Notes: generated from the sequence alone by a model not told the origin. A stretch of DNA of 64,000 bases from Longimicrobiales bacterium (GCA_958295645.1 OY282361.1:766927-830926), one strand, 5' to 3'; counted from the first letter of the stretch, positions 8,247 to 16,948 are shown. A program made the numbers and translations.

Positions 8247-9356
8247 TTGCCACCGGCGGGGGAAGAGACTTTCGTCGCTGGCGCGCTGTCGGCGCGCGAT
8301 GCGGAGGACATGCTCTACTGCGGCTTCCAGGCCGGCGCGTTGGAAGGCGCCGTGCGGGACTTGGTCCAAACCGGAGCGCTCGCTCGCGATTTTGCGGCCT
8401 TTCGCGTCGACCGGCGCGCCGTCGTCGTCGCCTGCGCCATGCGGACTCCGCCCAGCGGAGGCGACATCTGCTGCCCGGGTCCGCTTTCGCCTGGGCCGGC
8501 GCTGGCTTTCGGCGCGACTCCGCTCGAGTTCTTGCGATGCGCCGCCGGCAAGGGCACCTCTCCCGCCTCGGCGCGCGCGGGCGGACGCAGCTGGACCGAC
8601 GTGCGCAGAGGGTTGGTGGCTTGCGAAGGTCCGGCGGGCGGCATGACCCAGGTGATGGCCGGAGTGGCCTTCGCGTTTCAGCGCAGGGGCCAGTCGAGGG
8701 CAGCGCTGGTGTTCGAAGACCGGAGGGCCGTCGAGACCGGCCGCTGGCACGAGGGAATGAGCTTCGCTACCGCGCTGCGAGTCCCCTTGATCGTCGTGCT
8801 GGCCTCCGTGCCGGGTGCGCAAGCGAGCGCCTTCGACCCCGCCGCGGCCGCCGCCAACTACGGACTCGAGGCGGTCTCGCTGGCTGGAGAGCCGTTGTCG
8901 CGAGTCCACGAGCGGGTCGCAGCGGCGCGGCGGCGGGCGGTGGAAGGCGGGGGACCGTCTCTGCTGGATCTTGGCCCGCGGCATGTGGACGACGAGTGGA
9001 ACGAGACACAGTTGGCCGAATGGCCCGGCGGCGGCCAGGTCGCGAGGCGCCGCGCCGAAAAAGCGGCCGTGGCGGCCGTGCAGAGCGCCGTGGCCAGGCT
9101 GGCCGCAGAGCCCGCCCCGCAGAGCGCCGACGCGCTCGCTTCCGCGCTGTCCGACGCCCCAATGCTCCCGCACTGGACGCGGGACGATCCCCCGAACCCC
9201 GGCGCCCGCAGGCCGGCTCTTGCCGGGCACGAGCGGTTCGGGGAGTCCCGCCGTCCGGAGCCGCCGAACCCCGGCGACGGCACGCACGCCATCGTCGGCG
9301 AGCCCGGCTCAGGCCACATCCGCCCGAGCCTTCCCGATCCGCCAGATGCCGACTGA
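8247..9356 (+). CDS. E1-alpha-like subunit of a 2-oxoacid dehydrogenase, degenerate thiamine-diphosphate motif
   Basis: 369 aa, TTG start. Overall pattern matches the alpha subunit of heterotetrameric pyruvate or branched-chain 2-oxoacid dehydrogenase E1: an N-terminal LYCGFQAGALEGAVRDL helix, a GPAGGMTQVMAGVAFA stretch like the usual QxPxAxGxA region, a HEGMSFATALRVPLIVV stretch, and GGGPSLLDL near the end. The cofactor motif is altered: the expected GDG reads EDR (157-159) and the expected Asn pair about 28 residues later reads AS (186-187). The last about 60 residues are Pro/Arg-rich. It overlaps the E1-beta gene by 11 nt, so it is probably co-translated. Probably catalytically impaired or structural; a genuine E1-alpha may lie elsewhere. 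Confidence 0.7.
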   Translation: MPPAGEETFVAGALSARDAEDMLYCGFQAGALEGAVRDLVQTGALARDFAAFRVDRRAVVVACAMRTPPSGGDICCPGPLSPGPALAFGATPLEFLRCAAGKGTSPASARAGGRSWTDVRRGLVACEGPAGGMTQVMAGVAFAFQRRGQSRAALVFEDRRAVETGRWHEGMSFATALRVPLIVVLASVPGAQASAFDPAAAAANYGLEAVSLAGEPLSRVHERVAAARRRAVEGGGPSLLDLGPRHVDDEWNETQLAEWPGGGQVARRRAEKAAVAAVQSAVARLAAEPAPQSADALASALSDAPMLPHWTRDDPPNPGARRPALAGHERFGESRRPEPPNPGDGTHAIVGEPGSGHIRPSLPDPPDAD

Positions 9357-10434
9357 CGCGCCGCCCGAGCCCGCCCAGCAGCCCGGAGGCGCCGGAGAGG
9401 CGCAACCGGCCGCTCGGACGGCGCCGCCCGAGCAGGTTGCCCGCACGCGCATGGGCCAGCCCGCGACCTTCCTCGAAGCCGTCAGCGAGGCCCTCTGGGA
9501 AGAGATGGAGCGGGACGAGCGAGTGTTCCTCCTGGGCGAGGACATCGGTGCGTACGGCGGCGCCTTCAAGCTCACGAAGGGGTTCCTGGAGCGGTTCGGT
9601 CCCCTCCGGGTGGTGGACACGCCGATCGCGGAAGGCGGATTCACGGGAGCGGCCGCCGGCGCAGCGCACATGGGCCTCCGGCCCGTCGTCGAGATGCAGT
9701 TCATGGACTTCATCTCGCCCGCCTACGACGTCCTCACCAACTACGTGGCCACGTCGCTCTACCGGGGCGCCGGGCCGTTGCCCTTGGTGGTGCGCGGGCC
9801 GGTCGGAGGCGGTGCCCGAGCGGGCCCGTTTCACTCGCAGAACGTCGAGATGGCCTTCTTCCACACGCCGGGACTGAAGATCGTCTATCCTTCGACCCCG
9901 CGAGACGCCAAGGGCCTGCTCAAGAGCGCCATTCGCGACGACAATCCCGTGATCTTCGAGGAGCACAAGGGCCTGTACCGCGCCCCCCGGTTCCGGGAAC
10001 TCCTGCCTGCCGAGGACTATGCGATTCCGCTCGGCAAGGCCCGCGTGGCGCTCGAAGGCGACGACCTCACCATCGTCACGTACGGGCTCATGGTGCACCG
10101 CTGCCTCGAAGCGGCGGACGCGCTGGCCCGGGACGGCATACGGGCCGAGGTGATCGACTTGCGCACGCTGCTGCCGATGGACGAAGACGCCGTCGTCGCT
10201 TCGGTCCGCAAGACGTCGAAGCTGCTGATCGTCCACGAGGACACGCGAACCGGCGGCATCGCCGGGGAGATTGCGATCCGCATGAACGAGCGGGCGTTCG
10301 AATGGCTGGACGGTCCGATCCTGCGGGTCGCCGCCATCGACTCGCCCGTGCCGTTCGCCGCGCCGCTGGAGGACTATTTCCTGCCCTCCGTCGGCGATGT
10401 GACCGCAGCCGGACGTTATCTTCACAAGTATTGA
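9346..10434 (+). CDS. 2-oxoacid dehydrogenase E1 component, beta subunit
   Basis: 362 aa subunit that with E1-alpha decarboxylates pyruvate or a branched-chain 2-oxoacid and acylates the lipoyl group of E2. Family motifs intact: FLLGEDIG, RVVDTPIAEGGFTGAAAGAA, the cofactor-contacting Glu in RPVVEMQFMDF, and RGPVGGGARAGPFHSQ with the active-site His. The first about 35 residues are Pro/Ala-rich. ATG at 9346 within the end of the preceding gene. PDH or BCKDH specificity cannot be decided from sequence. Confidence 0.9.
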   Translation: MPTDAPPEPAQQPGGAGEAQPAARTAPPEQVARTRMGQPATFLEAVSEALWEEMERDERVFLLGEDIGAYGGAFKLTKGFLERFGPLRVVDTPIAEGGFTGAAAGAAHMGLRPVVEMQFMDFISPAYDVLTNYVATSLYRGAGPLPLVVRGPVGGGARAGPFHSQNVEMAFFHTPGLKIVYPSTPRDAKGLLKSAIRDDNPVIFEEHKGLYRAPRFRELLPAEDYAIPLGKARVALEGDDLTIVTYGLMVHRCLEAADALARDGIRAEVIDLRTLLPMDEDAVVASVRKTSKLLIVHEDTRTGGIAGEIAIRMNERAFEWLDGPILRVAAIDSPVPFAAPLEDYFLPSVGDVTAAGRYLHKY

Positions 10435-10525
10435 CGCCTTGGCCCAGCCGCCGCGCCGGCTCGGAGCGCCGCCGACTGGAGGTTGCGCACAGCGCCGGAC
10501 TACCGCCCCAGAGGGAGAAGCGCAC

Positions 10526-11923
10526 GTGTCTCGTATCGAAGTTCCGATGCCCCAAATGGGCGAGTCGATCGCGGAGGGAACCGTCTCCAAGTGGCTGAAG
10601 AAGCCCGGCGAGGTCGTCGAACGCGACGAACCCGTCCTGGAGATTTCGACGGACAAGGTCGACGCCGAGATCCCGTCGCCGGCCGCCGGCACGCTCGCGG
10701 AGATATTGGTAGCCGAGGGAGAGACCGTCGAGGTCGGAGCGATCGTGGCCTACATCGAGAGCGGCGTGGGGGCGCAGGACGCGCAGCCGGCCGGCCCCGA
10801 GACGCCAAGCGCAACAGGGGACGGAGCGGGTCCCGCACCCCACACTGCGCCTAGGGCCGAGCCCTCGCCCGTGCCCGAACCCGCCGCCTCCGCCGATCGC
10901 CCCGCGGCCCCGGAGAGCCGCGAGCAACGCCTGCGCACGAAGTCCACGCCGGTCGTCCGGCGCATCGCCGAGGAGGCGGCCGTGGACGTCGCCATGGTCG
11001 CCGGCACCGGCCACCTCGGCAGGGTCACCAAGCAGGACATCCTGTCCTACATCGACGACGGCGGAACTGCTCCCGCGACCCCCTCCGCGCCGACCCCTCC
11101 GCCTGCGCCCGTCGCCTCCGCGCAACCGCCGCAACCCGCTCCGTCCTTCGCGCCTTCGCCGGACTCGTTGTGGGAGCGCTTCCACGACGAGGTCGAGCAC
11201 CCCGTGTTCCCGGTTCGCGAGGGCGACCGCGTCGAAACGATGGACAAGATGCGCCGCCTCACCGCCCGCCACATGGTGCTGGCCAAGCGCATCGCGCCCC
11301 ACGTCCACTCCTTCATCGAAGTCGACTTCTCGGCGGTGGATCGCATCCGCAGGCAGAACCGGGAGCATTGGGCCGCGCAGGGCGCCCGCGTTTCCTACAC
11401 CGCGTTCGTGGCCTGGGCCTGCGCCCGCGTCCTCCGCGACTTCCCGTCGATCAACGCCACGGTCTCGGGCAACGGCGTCATCTACCGCGGCTCGGTGAAC
11501 CTGGGCATGGCCGTGGACCTCGATCCCGGCTTGATCGTCCCCGTCGTCCACGATGCGGGCAACCTGAGCCTGGCCGGAATCGGCAAGCAGATCGTGGACG
11601 TCGCGGAGAGAGCGCGCGCGCGTCGGCTCGCCCCGCAGGAGATTCAGGGCGGCACCTTCACGATCACCAACCCCGGCGTGCTGGGCACCATCGTCGGGAT
11701 GCCGGTCATCCCCAAGGGGACGGCGGCGATTCTCGGCACCGGCGCGATCGAGAAGCGCGTGGTCGTGCTGGCCGACCCGAAGAGCGGGGAAGACGTCATG
11801 GCGATTCGGAAGCGCGCCTACTTCTCGCTCGGTTACGACCACCGGCTCGTGGACGGCGCGGACGCGGCCCGTTTCCTTGCGCAGCTGAAGGCGTTGCTGG
11901 AGGACTTCCCGGCGGAGGCGTGA
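10526..11923 (+). CDS. Dihydrolipoyl acyltransferase, E2 component
   Basis: 465 aa core enzyme. Order: one lipoyl domain (about residues 1-78; lipoyl Lys in STDKVDAEIPSP), a Pro/Ala linker, a peripheral subunit-binding domain (about 135-173, VVRRIAEEAAV...GRVTKQDIL), a second Pro-rich linker, and the catalytic domain from about 220 ending in the YDHRLVDGADAARF active-site motif. The GTG at 10526 follows GAGGGAGAAG by 5 nt; the open frame further upstream is ignored. No E3 (lpd) lies beside it, so E3 is probably shared from elsewhere. A TATCTT at the end of the E1-beta gene (about 10416) could be a secondary promoter. Confidence 0.93.
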   Translation: MSRIEVPMPQMGESIAEGTVSKWLKKPGEVVERDEPVLEISTDKVDAEIPSPAAGTLAEILVAEGETVEVGAIVAYIESGVGAQDAQPAGPETPSATGDGAGPAPHTAPRAEPSPVPEPAASADRPAAPESREQRLRTKSTPVVRRIAEEAAVDVAMVAGTGHLGRVTKQDILSYIDDGGTAPATPSAPTPPPAPVASAQPPQPAPSFAPSPDSLWERFHDEVEHPVFPVREGDRVETMDKMRRLTARHMVLAKRIAPHVHSFIEVDFSAVDRIRRQNREHWAAQGARVSYTAFVAWACARVLRDFPSINATVSGNGVIYRGSVNLGMAVDLDPGLIVPVVHDAGNLSLAGIGKQIVDVAERARARRLAPQEIQGGTFTITNPGVLGTIVGMPVIPKGTAAILGTGAIEKRVVVLADPKSGEDVMAIRKRAYFSLGYDHRLVDGADAARFLAQLKALLEDFPAEA

Positions 11924-11934
11924 AGGGAGACGCC

Positions 11935-12765
11935 GTGGCGAGGACGGCGACGACTGCCGGAGCGCCAAGGGCGCGATCGGCGCGGACGGCTCCAGCGGCA
12001 GACGCAACGGACGCGGCCCCGGCGGTGGATTGGCCCGAGCGCACCCTGGCGGTGCGGCGACTAGGCCGAGTCGAGTACGGCGAGGCTCTCGCCTTGCAGG
12101 CCCGTCTGGTCCAGCAGCGTCGGCGCGGAGACATCCCCGACACGTTGTTGCTCTTGGAGCACTCCCACGTCGTCACCCTGGGTTCGTCGGCCCGCGACGA
12201 GCACGTCCTGCTGTCCCGCGACGAGCTGGCGGGACGTGGCATCGGCCTCTACAGGGCGGGGCGCGGCGGCGACGTCACCTATCACGGGCCCGGCCAGCTG
12301 GTGGGCTACCCGGTTCTGGACCTGAAGCCCGACCGCAGGGACCTGCACGCCTATCTGCGCAGCATCGAGGGCGTGCTGCTGCGTGCGCTGGCCGCCTTCG
12401 GCCTGGAGGGGCGGCGGGACACCAGCGCCACCGGCGTCTGGGTGAACGAGGCCAAGGTGGCGGCGATCGGCGTGCGCGTGTCCTCCGGCTGGATTTCGTC
12501 CCACGGCTTCGCGCTCAACGCGAACACCGACCTCTCCTACTTCTCGGCCATCGTTCCGTGCGGCCTCGCGGGCCGGCCCGTGACCAGCCTCAGCCAGTTG
12601 CTGGGTCGGGACTTGGCTCCTGCCGACGCAGCGGACGCCGTGGCGGCGGCCGTGGTCGCGGAGTTCGGCTACGGCGCGGCGAACGACTGCGGCGCCGACG
12701 GTAGCCGCCGCCACACGCGCGCCGTGTCGCGCGCCGGTGCGGCCACCGTCTCCCTCTCCGCATGA
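11935..12765 (+). CDS. lipB: Octanoyl-[ACP]:protein octanoyltransferase LipB
   Basis: Transfers octanoyl from acyl carrier protein to the lipoyl domain of E2 and similar proteins, the first step of lipoate assembly; its position right after E2 fits. 276 aa. Motifs: RGGDVTYHGPGQLVGYP, the catalytic Lys in AKVAAIGVR, SHGFALNANTDLSYF and the catalytic Cys in IVPCG. The GTG at 11935 follows AAGGGAGA; the GTG at 11920, overlapping the E2 stop, is an alternative. The first about 30 residues and last about 30 residues are low complexity and not part of the fold. Confidence 0.93.
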   Translation: MARTATTAGAPRARSARTAPAADATDAAPAVDWPERTLAVRRLGRVEYGEALALQARLVQQRRRGDIPDTLLLLEHSHVVTLGSSARDEHVLLSRDELAGRGIGLYRAGRGGDVTYHGPGQLVGYPVLDLKPDRRDLHAYLRSIEGVLLRALAAFGLEGRRDTSATGVWVNEAKVAAIGVRVSSGWISSHGFALNANTDLSYFSAIVPCGLAGRPVTSLSQLLGRDLAPADAADAVAAAVVAEFGYGAANDCGADGSRRHTRAVSRAGAATVSLSA

Positions 12766-12773
12766 ACCAAGAC

Positions 12774-12801
12774 GGCAGCCGCGGCCGGCCTGCGGCTTGC
12801 C
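12774..12801. terminator. Candidate hairpin between convergent lipB and rnhA
   Basis: GGCAGCCGC at 12774-12782 can pair with GCGGCTTGCC at 12792-12801 (nine pairs, one bulged T). It occupies the 38 bp gap between two converging genes. No T-run follows, so it may only help Rho or protect mRNA ends. Confidence 0.35.
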
Positions 12802-12803
12802 GG

Positions 12804-13388
12804 CTAGCCCGAGGCGCGTTCCGGCGGAGGCAAGAACTCGTCGAAGTCCAGGAAGCGTCCGCGCGCGCCGCGTTGCTTGTGCAGCCAGGATCGAAACTCC
12901 GAGGGCACGAGGCCGTCCGAGGAGGTCTGCTCGCGGGCGGCCCGCGTGGCCAAGTGATCGACGTATTCGTTGCGGGGGTTGCCCGCATGGCCCTTGACCC
13001 AATGCCACTGCACTTGGCGCCCCAGGAGCACGGCGTCCAGCCTGCGCCACATCTCCAGGTTCTCGATCGGGCCGCCCTTGCGCTTCCACCCGCGCCTCTT
13101 CCAGGCCGGCATCCACGTCGAGGCGCCTTGCACCAAGTACTGCGAGTCCGAGACGAAAGTCGCGTGGTGCGGCTGGCGGAGCGCTTGCAGGGACACGATC
13201 GCGATTTCCAGGGCCATGCGGTTGTTGGTCGTGTCGGCTGCGGACAACCACAGCTCCTTTCGCAACCACGACTCGCCAGTCCACGCTTCCAGCAGTGCCC
13301 CCGCGCCACCGGGACGGCGCTGGCCGGCGAACTGGTTGCCCAAGCAGGACTCGTCGGCGTGGATGTAGACTTCCGGTGTTGACGTCAT
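12804..13388 (-). CDS. rnhA: Ribonuclease HI with atypical catalytic residue
   Basis: Cleaves RNA in RNA:DNA hybrids; cytosolic. 194 aa, about 40 residues longer than E. coli RNase HI at the C-terminus. The fold signature is clear: ADESCLGN (Asp12), TTNNRMALE, VSDSQYL (Asp81), the basic-protrusion-like KRRGWKRKG, and WVKGHAGNPRNEYVD (His134, Asp144). The position of catalytic Glu48 of E. coli (NNRMEL) is Ala59 here, with a Glu two residues later (Glu61). The ATG follows AGAGG by 5 nt. A TATCTT element lies 42 bp upstream. Stand-alone gene, divergent from carA. Confidence 0.88.
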   Translation of the reverse strand: MTSTPEVYIHADESCLGNQFAGQRRPGGAGALLEAWTGESWLRKELWLSAADTTNNRMALEIAIVSLQALRQPHHATFVSDSQYLVQGASTWMPAWKRRGWKRKGGPIENLEMWRRLDAVLLGRQVQWHWVKGHAGNPRNEYVDHLATRAAREQTSSDGLVPSEFRSWLHKQRGARGRFLDFDEFLPPPERASG

Positions 13389-13429
13389 GCGTGCCTCTGG
13401 CCGGTTGGGCGGACGCTAAGCAGACATGA

Positions 13430-13435
13430 AAGATA
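13430..13435 (-). promoter_or_regulatory. Candidate -10 element of rnhA (TATCTT)
   Basis: TATCTT on the minus strand, 42 bp upstream of the rnhA ATG, in the 97 bp divergent rnhA/carA gap. No convincing -35 is seen. It is listed because the same hexamer recurs at similar distance upstream of other transcription units here. Confidence 0.3.
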
Positions 13436-13447
13436 CGGCGGTCTCCC

Positions 13448-13476
13448 TTGTCCACGACCCCCGACTTCGGTAGGCT
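13448..13476 (+). promoter_or_regulatory. Candidate carA promoter, possibly giving a leaderless mRNA
   Basis: TTGTCC at 13448-13453 and TAGGCT at 13471-13476 are separated by 17 bp. The -10-like hexamer ends 9 bp before the carA ATG and no ribosome site precedes that ATG, so transcription could begin at or next to the start codon. Confidence 0.35.
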
Positions 13477-13485
13477 GAACTCGCA

Positions 13486-14658
13486 ATGACGCCCGCCTAT
13501 CTCCTGCTCGAAGACGGCCGCCGCTTCGACGGCGCCGTGCTGGGCGCTCCCGGCGTCGCGGTCGGCGAGGTCGTGTTCAACACGGCGATGACCGGATACC
13601 AGGAGGTCCTCACGGATCCGTCCTACTCCGGCCAGCTCGTCGCGATGACATGCCCGCTGATCGGCAACTACGGGACGAACGCCGAAGACCCCGAGTCGGC
13701 CCGGCCCCAGGTCGGCGGCTTCGTGGTGCGGGAAGCGGCGCGCGCTCCGAGTTCGTGGCGGAGCCGGGAGACGCTGGAGGAATACTTGGCGCGGCACGGC
13801 GTCGTGGGGATTCGCGAAGTGGACACCCGCAGCCTGACGCGCCACATACGCTCGCGGGGCGCGATGCGCGGCGGGATCGCCGGGGCGGACACGGACCCGG
13901 GCGAACTCATGGCCCGCGTGCTGGCGCACCCGAAGATGGAGGACCTGGACTTGGCCTGCGGCGTCTCGACGGAGGAGCCGTACGAGAGCCGGCCCGAGCA
14001 CGGCTCCGCCCGCCACGTCGTGGCTTTCGACTTCGGGGTCAAGGACAACTCGGTGCGGATGCTGGCCCAGCGGGGATGCCGCGTCACCGTGGCGCCCGCC
14101 GGCACGACCGCGCAGGAGGCGCTGGCGATGGAACCCGACGGCCTCTTCCTGTCCAACGGGCCGGGCGACCCGGCGGCTTTGGAGCAGGCCGTGGCGACCG
14201 TTCGCGAACTTGCCGCCGCCGGCCTGCCGGTCTTCGGCATATGCCTGGGGCACCAGCTGATCGCGCGCGCCTTCGGCGGGGCCACGTTCAAGTTGCCCTT
14301 CGGCCACCACGGCGCCAACCATCCGGTGCGCAACCACGACAGGGGAACGGTCGAGATCACCTCGCAGAACCACGGGTTCGCCGTCCAAGCGGGGCATGGC
14401 GACGCCGTCGCGGGCGCCCCCGAGCTGCGCGTCACCCACACGAACCTCTACGACGGCACCGTGGCCGGCGTCGCGCACCGCTCGTTGCCGGTGCTGGGCG
14501 TCCAGTATCACCCCGAAGCCGCTCCCGGACCTCACGACAGCCACTATCTCTTCGACGACTTCGTGGCGCTCATGGACGGCCGCCCCGCCAGCGTCCGCCA
14601 CGACCCTCCGGCAGCGTCGCAACGCCTTGACGCCCCGGGCTCGGTTCGGCTTATTTAG
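13486..14658 (+). CDS. carA: Carbamoyl-phosphate synthase, small (glutaminase) subunit
   Basis: Hydrolyses glutamine and channels ammonia to CarB for carbamoyl phosphate (arginine and pyrimidine synthesis). 390 aa. The N-terminal CarA domain has GEVVFNTAMTGYQE; the class I glutaminase domain has the nucleophile in FGICLGHQL and the His-Glu pair in QYHPEA. The start is supported by alignment and no longer frame exists. carB is not in the neighbourhood; the next gene encodes an HU-like protein. A short Pro/Arg-rich C-terminal tail is present. Confidence 0.95.
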   Translation: MTPAYLLLEDGRRFDGAVLGAPGVAVGEVVFNTAMTGYQEVLTDPSYSGQLVAMTCPLIGNYGTNAEDPESARPQVGGFVVREAARAPSSWRSRETLEEYLARHGVVGIREVDTRSLTRHIRSRGAMRGGIAGADTDPGELMARVLAHPKMEDLDLACGVSTEEPYESRPEHGSARHVVAFDFGVKDNSVRMLAQRGCRVTVAPAGTTAQEALAMEPDGLFLSNGPGDPAALEQAVATVRELAAAGLPVFGICLGHQLIARAFGGATFKLPFGHHGANHPVRNHDRGTVEITSQNHGFAVQAGHGDAVAGAPELRVTHTNLYDGTVAGVAHRSLPVLGVQYHPEAAPGPHDSHYLFDDFVALMDGRPASVRHDPPAASQRLDAPGSVRLI

Positions 14659-14722
14659 GCTTCGATCCGCCGGGCCGTCCGGCAAGCCACGTGCCTCGGA
14701 GCCAAAAGGGAGGAAGTGGACG

Positions 14723-15097
14723 ATGACGAAGGCGGACATCGTGGACCAAGTTGCGACTGCCATCGGACCCGGGCTGAGCCGCAACGAGTGCGCCCTCGTC
14801 GTGGACGGCTTCCTCAACGCGGTCAAGCAGGCCCTGGCGCGCGGAGAGAACATCGAGATCCGCCGGTTCGGCACGTTCAAGGTGCGGGAGCGCAAGCCGC
14901 GCCGGGCTCGCAATCCGCGCACCGGCGAGACCGTCGAAGTGCCGGCCCGCACCGTTCCCGTGTTCAAGGCGTCGGACCATTTTCGGCGCAAGGTGGAGCA
15001 GTTGCGCCCCGCGCAGGGGACGTCCTACTCCTCGCGCGACAAGCCCTACGTCACCTTCTCGGTACCCGACTCCTCCACGCCGGCCCGTCCAGGGTAG
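14723..15097 (+). CDS. HU/IHF family DNA-binding protein
   Basis: 124 aa nucleoid protein that bends DNA as a dimer. The first about 92 residues match the family (MTKADIVDQVA, IEIRRFGTFKVRER, RNPRTGETVEVPA, VPVFKASDHFR). The C-terminal about 30 residues (from GTSYSSRD onwards) are an extension not found in minimal HU. Good ribosome site AAAGGGAGGA at 14705-14714. TTGACG at 14627 with TATTTA at 14652 (19 bp spacing) could act as a promoter inside the end of carA. Whether HU- or IHF-like cannot be settled from sequence. Confidence 0.92.
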   Translation: MTKADIVDQVATAIGPGLSRNECALVVDGFLNAVKQALARGENIEIRRFGTFKVRERKPRRARNPRTGETVEVPARTVPVFKASDHFRRKVEQLRPAQGTSYSSRDKPYVTFSVPDSSTPARPG

Positions 15098-15113
15098 GCC
15101 GGCCCTGCGCCCC

Positions 15114-15356
15114 GTGCGCGTCTCCGTTCTGCTCTTCGCGATCTACCGGGAACTGGCCGGAACGGGGAACCTCGACGTGTCGCTCCCGGAACGATCCGAC
15201 GTGCGCGCGCTTCTGGCGGCGTTGCGCGGGCGGGGCCGACTCTCGGCTCTTCCCGCCGAGGTGTCTGTGGCGGTCAACCGCCAGTACGCGGAGCCGGGGA
15301 CGATCCTGGCCGACGGCGACGAAGTGGCGTTGATTCCGCCGGTCTCGGGAGGGTGA
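15114..15356 (+). CDS. moaD: Molybdopterin synthase sulfur-carrier subunit MoaD
   Basis: 80 aa ubiquitin-like protein ending in the required Gly-Gly (PPVSGG), whose thiocarboxylate donates sulfur to precursor Z. GTG start. The core LFAIYRELAG and AVNRQYAEPGTILADGDEVALIPP match the family. Overlaps moaE at GTGA, as expected for two subunits of one heterotetramer. Confidence 0.92.
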   Translation: MRVSVLLFAIYRELAGTGNLDVSLPERSDVRALLAALRGRGRLSALPAEVSVAVNRQYAEPGTILADGDEVALIPPVSGG

Positions 15357-15856
15357 CGGTGGCCTGGAGCGACGTCGGATTCGGCGAGATCGCGCCCGCG
15401 GTCGTGCTGGAGCGAGTCGGCGCCGGCGGCCACGGCGCCGTCAATCTGTTCCTGGGCGTCGTGCGCGACAGCAACGAGGGCCGGCCCGTGTCGGGCATGG
15501 AATACGAGGCCTACGAGGCCATGGCCCGCGAACAGCTGGCCGCCATCGTGGCGGAGGCGGAGAGGGCCTTGCGCGGAGGCGGCCGCGTGGCGGCGGTGCA
15601 CAGGTTGGGGGACTTGAAGGTGGGCGAGACGAGCGTGGCGGTGGCGGTCTCCACACCTCACCGGGCGGCCGCGTTCGAGGCGGCCCGCAGGGTGATGGAG
15701 GAGATCAAGGTTCGCTTGCCCGTGTGGAAGAGGGAGCGCTACTTGGACGGTTCGCCGGAGTGGCTCGGCGGCCAGGCGCCGCCCGTGGGCGCCGGAGGCG
15801 ACCGGACACGCGAAGACCGGCACGCCCGCGTCGGCCCGGCCGGCCCGGAGGCGTAG
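15353..15856 (+). CDS. moaE: Molybdopterin synthase catalytic subunit MoaE
   Basis: 167 aa. Converts cyclic pyranopterin monophosphate to molybdopterin with MoaD. Family motifs: FLGVVRDSNEGR, MEYEAYEAMA, VHRLGDLKVGE, STPHRAAAFEA and the catalytic Lys region EEIKVRLPVWKRE. The last about 30 residues are low complexity. GTG start overlapping the moaD stop. Confidence 0.93.
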   Translation: MTVAWSDVGFGEIAPAVVLERVGAGGHGAVNLFLGVVRDSNEGRPVSGMEYEAYEAMAREQLAAIVAEAERALRGGGRVAAVHRLGDLKVGETSVAVAVSTPHRAAAFEAARRVMEEIKVRLPVWKRERYLDGSPEWLGGQAPPVGAGGDRTREDRHARVGPAGPEA

Positions 15857-15865
15857 AGCGGCCCC

Positions 15866-16948
15866 GTGAGGCTTGGCATGGCGACGCCGGTTGCGGGAAT
15901 CGCGCCCGTCGCGGGAGGGCCGTTCGTGGCGGGAATCGCCGATGCCGCGGGGGGCGCCGCCGGAGCCATGGTGGACGGCTTCGGACGACGCGTCGAGTAC
16001 CTTCGCATCTCGGTCACCGACAAGTGCAACCTTCGGTGCGTGTACTGCATGCCCGAGGAGGGACTGCACTGGCTGCGCCGCGACGAGATACTCAGCTACG
16101 AGGAGATTGCAGAGGTGGTCCGCGTCATGGCCGGCATGGGGTTGCGCCGGCTTCGCCTCACGGGCGGCGAGCCGCTGGTGCGAAAGGACTTGGCCCGCTT
16201 GGCGTCGCTCCTGTCGGCCGTCGAAGGGATCGAGGACATAGCTCTCTCGACGAACGCGGTGCTCCTGGCCCCCGTGGCGCAGATCCTGCGCGAGGCCGGG
16301 GTCTCGCGGGTCAACATCTCGCTGGATTCCCTGAAGCCGGAACGGGCCGACGAAATGGCCCGCCGGCCCGGCACGCTCGCCAGGGCGCTCGAGGGTTTGG
16401 ACGCCGCTCTGGAGGCGGGCTTCGACCCCGTCAAGATCAACGTGGTCCTGGTGCGGGGAGTGAACGACGACGAGGTGCCCGCCTTCGCCGAGCTCGCCCG
16501 AACCCGGCCCCTGCACGTGCGCTTCATCGAGATCATGCCGACCGAGTCCAACCTGGACCTCAGCGCGGACAACTTCCTCTCCTGCGACGAAGCGCTCGCG
16601 GCCATCTCGGCCGTGGACGAACTGCGTCCGGTGCCCGGCCCTCCCGGCAACGGCCCCGCAACCTACTTCGCGCAGCCCGGCGCGCTGGGGACCATCGGCG
16701 CCATCACTCCGATGAGCCACAACTTCTGCGATCGCTGCAATCGCATGCGCCTCACCGCCGACGGGCATCTGCGGCCCTGCCTCTTCGGCGACCTCCAGAC
16801 CCCGTTGCGCGACGCTCTCCGGCGAGGCGAGGACCTTCGTCCGCTCGTCGCCGAGACCCTTCGGATCAAGCCCGAGCGCCACATGCTGGTGCAGGGATCG
16901 TCGGTGGGGTCCGGCGGCCTTGTAGCTTTGTCCCAGACCGGGGGCTGA
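15866..16948 (+). CDS. moaA: GTP 3',8-cyclase MoaA (radical SAM)
   Basis: First step of molybdenum-cofactor synthesis: rearranges GTP using S-adenosylmethionine. 360 aa. N-terminal radical-SAM cluster CNLRCVYC, then [20 protein letters not shown] and VNISLDSL. The C-terminal second cluster is [18 protein letters not shown], and the protein ends in the conserved Gly-Gly. The first about 34 residues are an Ala/Gly-rich stretch with an internal VAGIA repeat; the family begins near [13 protein letters not shown] (ATG at 15968), so the true start may be 15878 or 15968. moaC and mogA are not in the window. Confidence 0.92.
   Translation: MRLGMATPVAGIAPVAGGPFVAGIADAAGGAAGAMVDGFGRRVEYLRISVTDKCNLRCVYCMPEEGLHWLRRDEILSYEEIAEVVRVMAGMGLRRLRLTGGEPLVRKDLARLASLLSAVEGIEDIALSTNAVLLAPVAQILREAGVSRVNISLDSLKPERADEMARRPGTLARALEGLDAALEAGFDPVKINVVLVRGVNDDEVPAFAELARTRPLHVRFIEIMPTESNLDLSADNFLSCDEALAAISAVDELRPVPGPPGNGPATYFAQPGALGTIGAITPMSHNFCDRCNRMRLTADGHLRPCLFGDLQTPLRDALRRGEDLRPLVAETLRIKPERHMLVQGSSVGSGGLVALSQTGG

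Noticed and set aside
12061-14991. 976-codon minus-strand open frame across lipB, rnhA and carA
   Set aside because: Overlaps three recognised genes; the conserved rnhA product is in another frame and this one has no domain.
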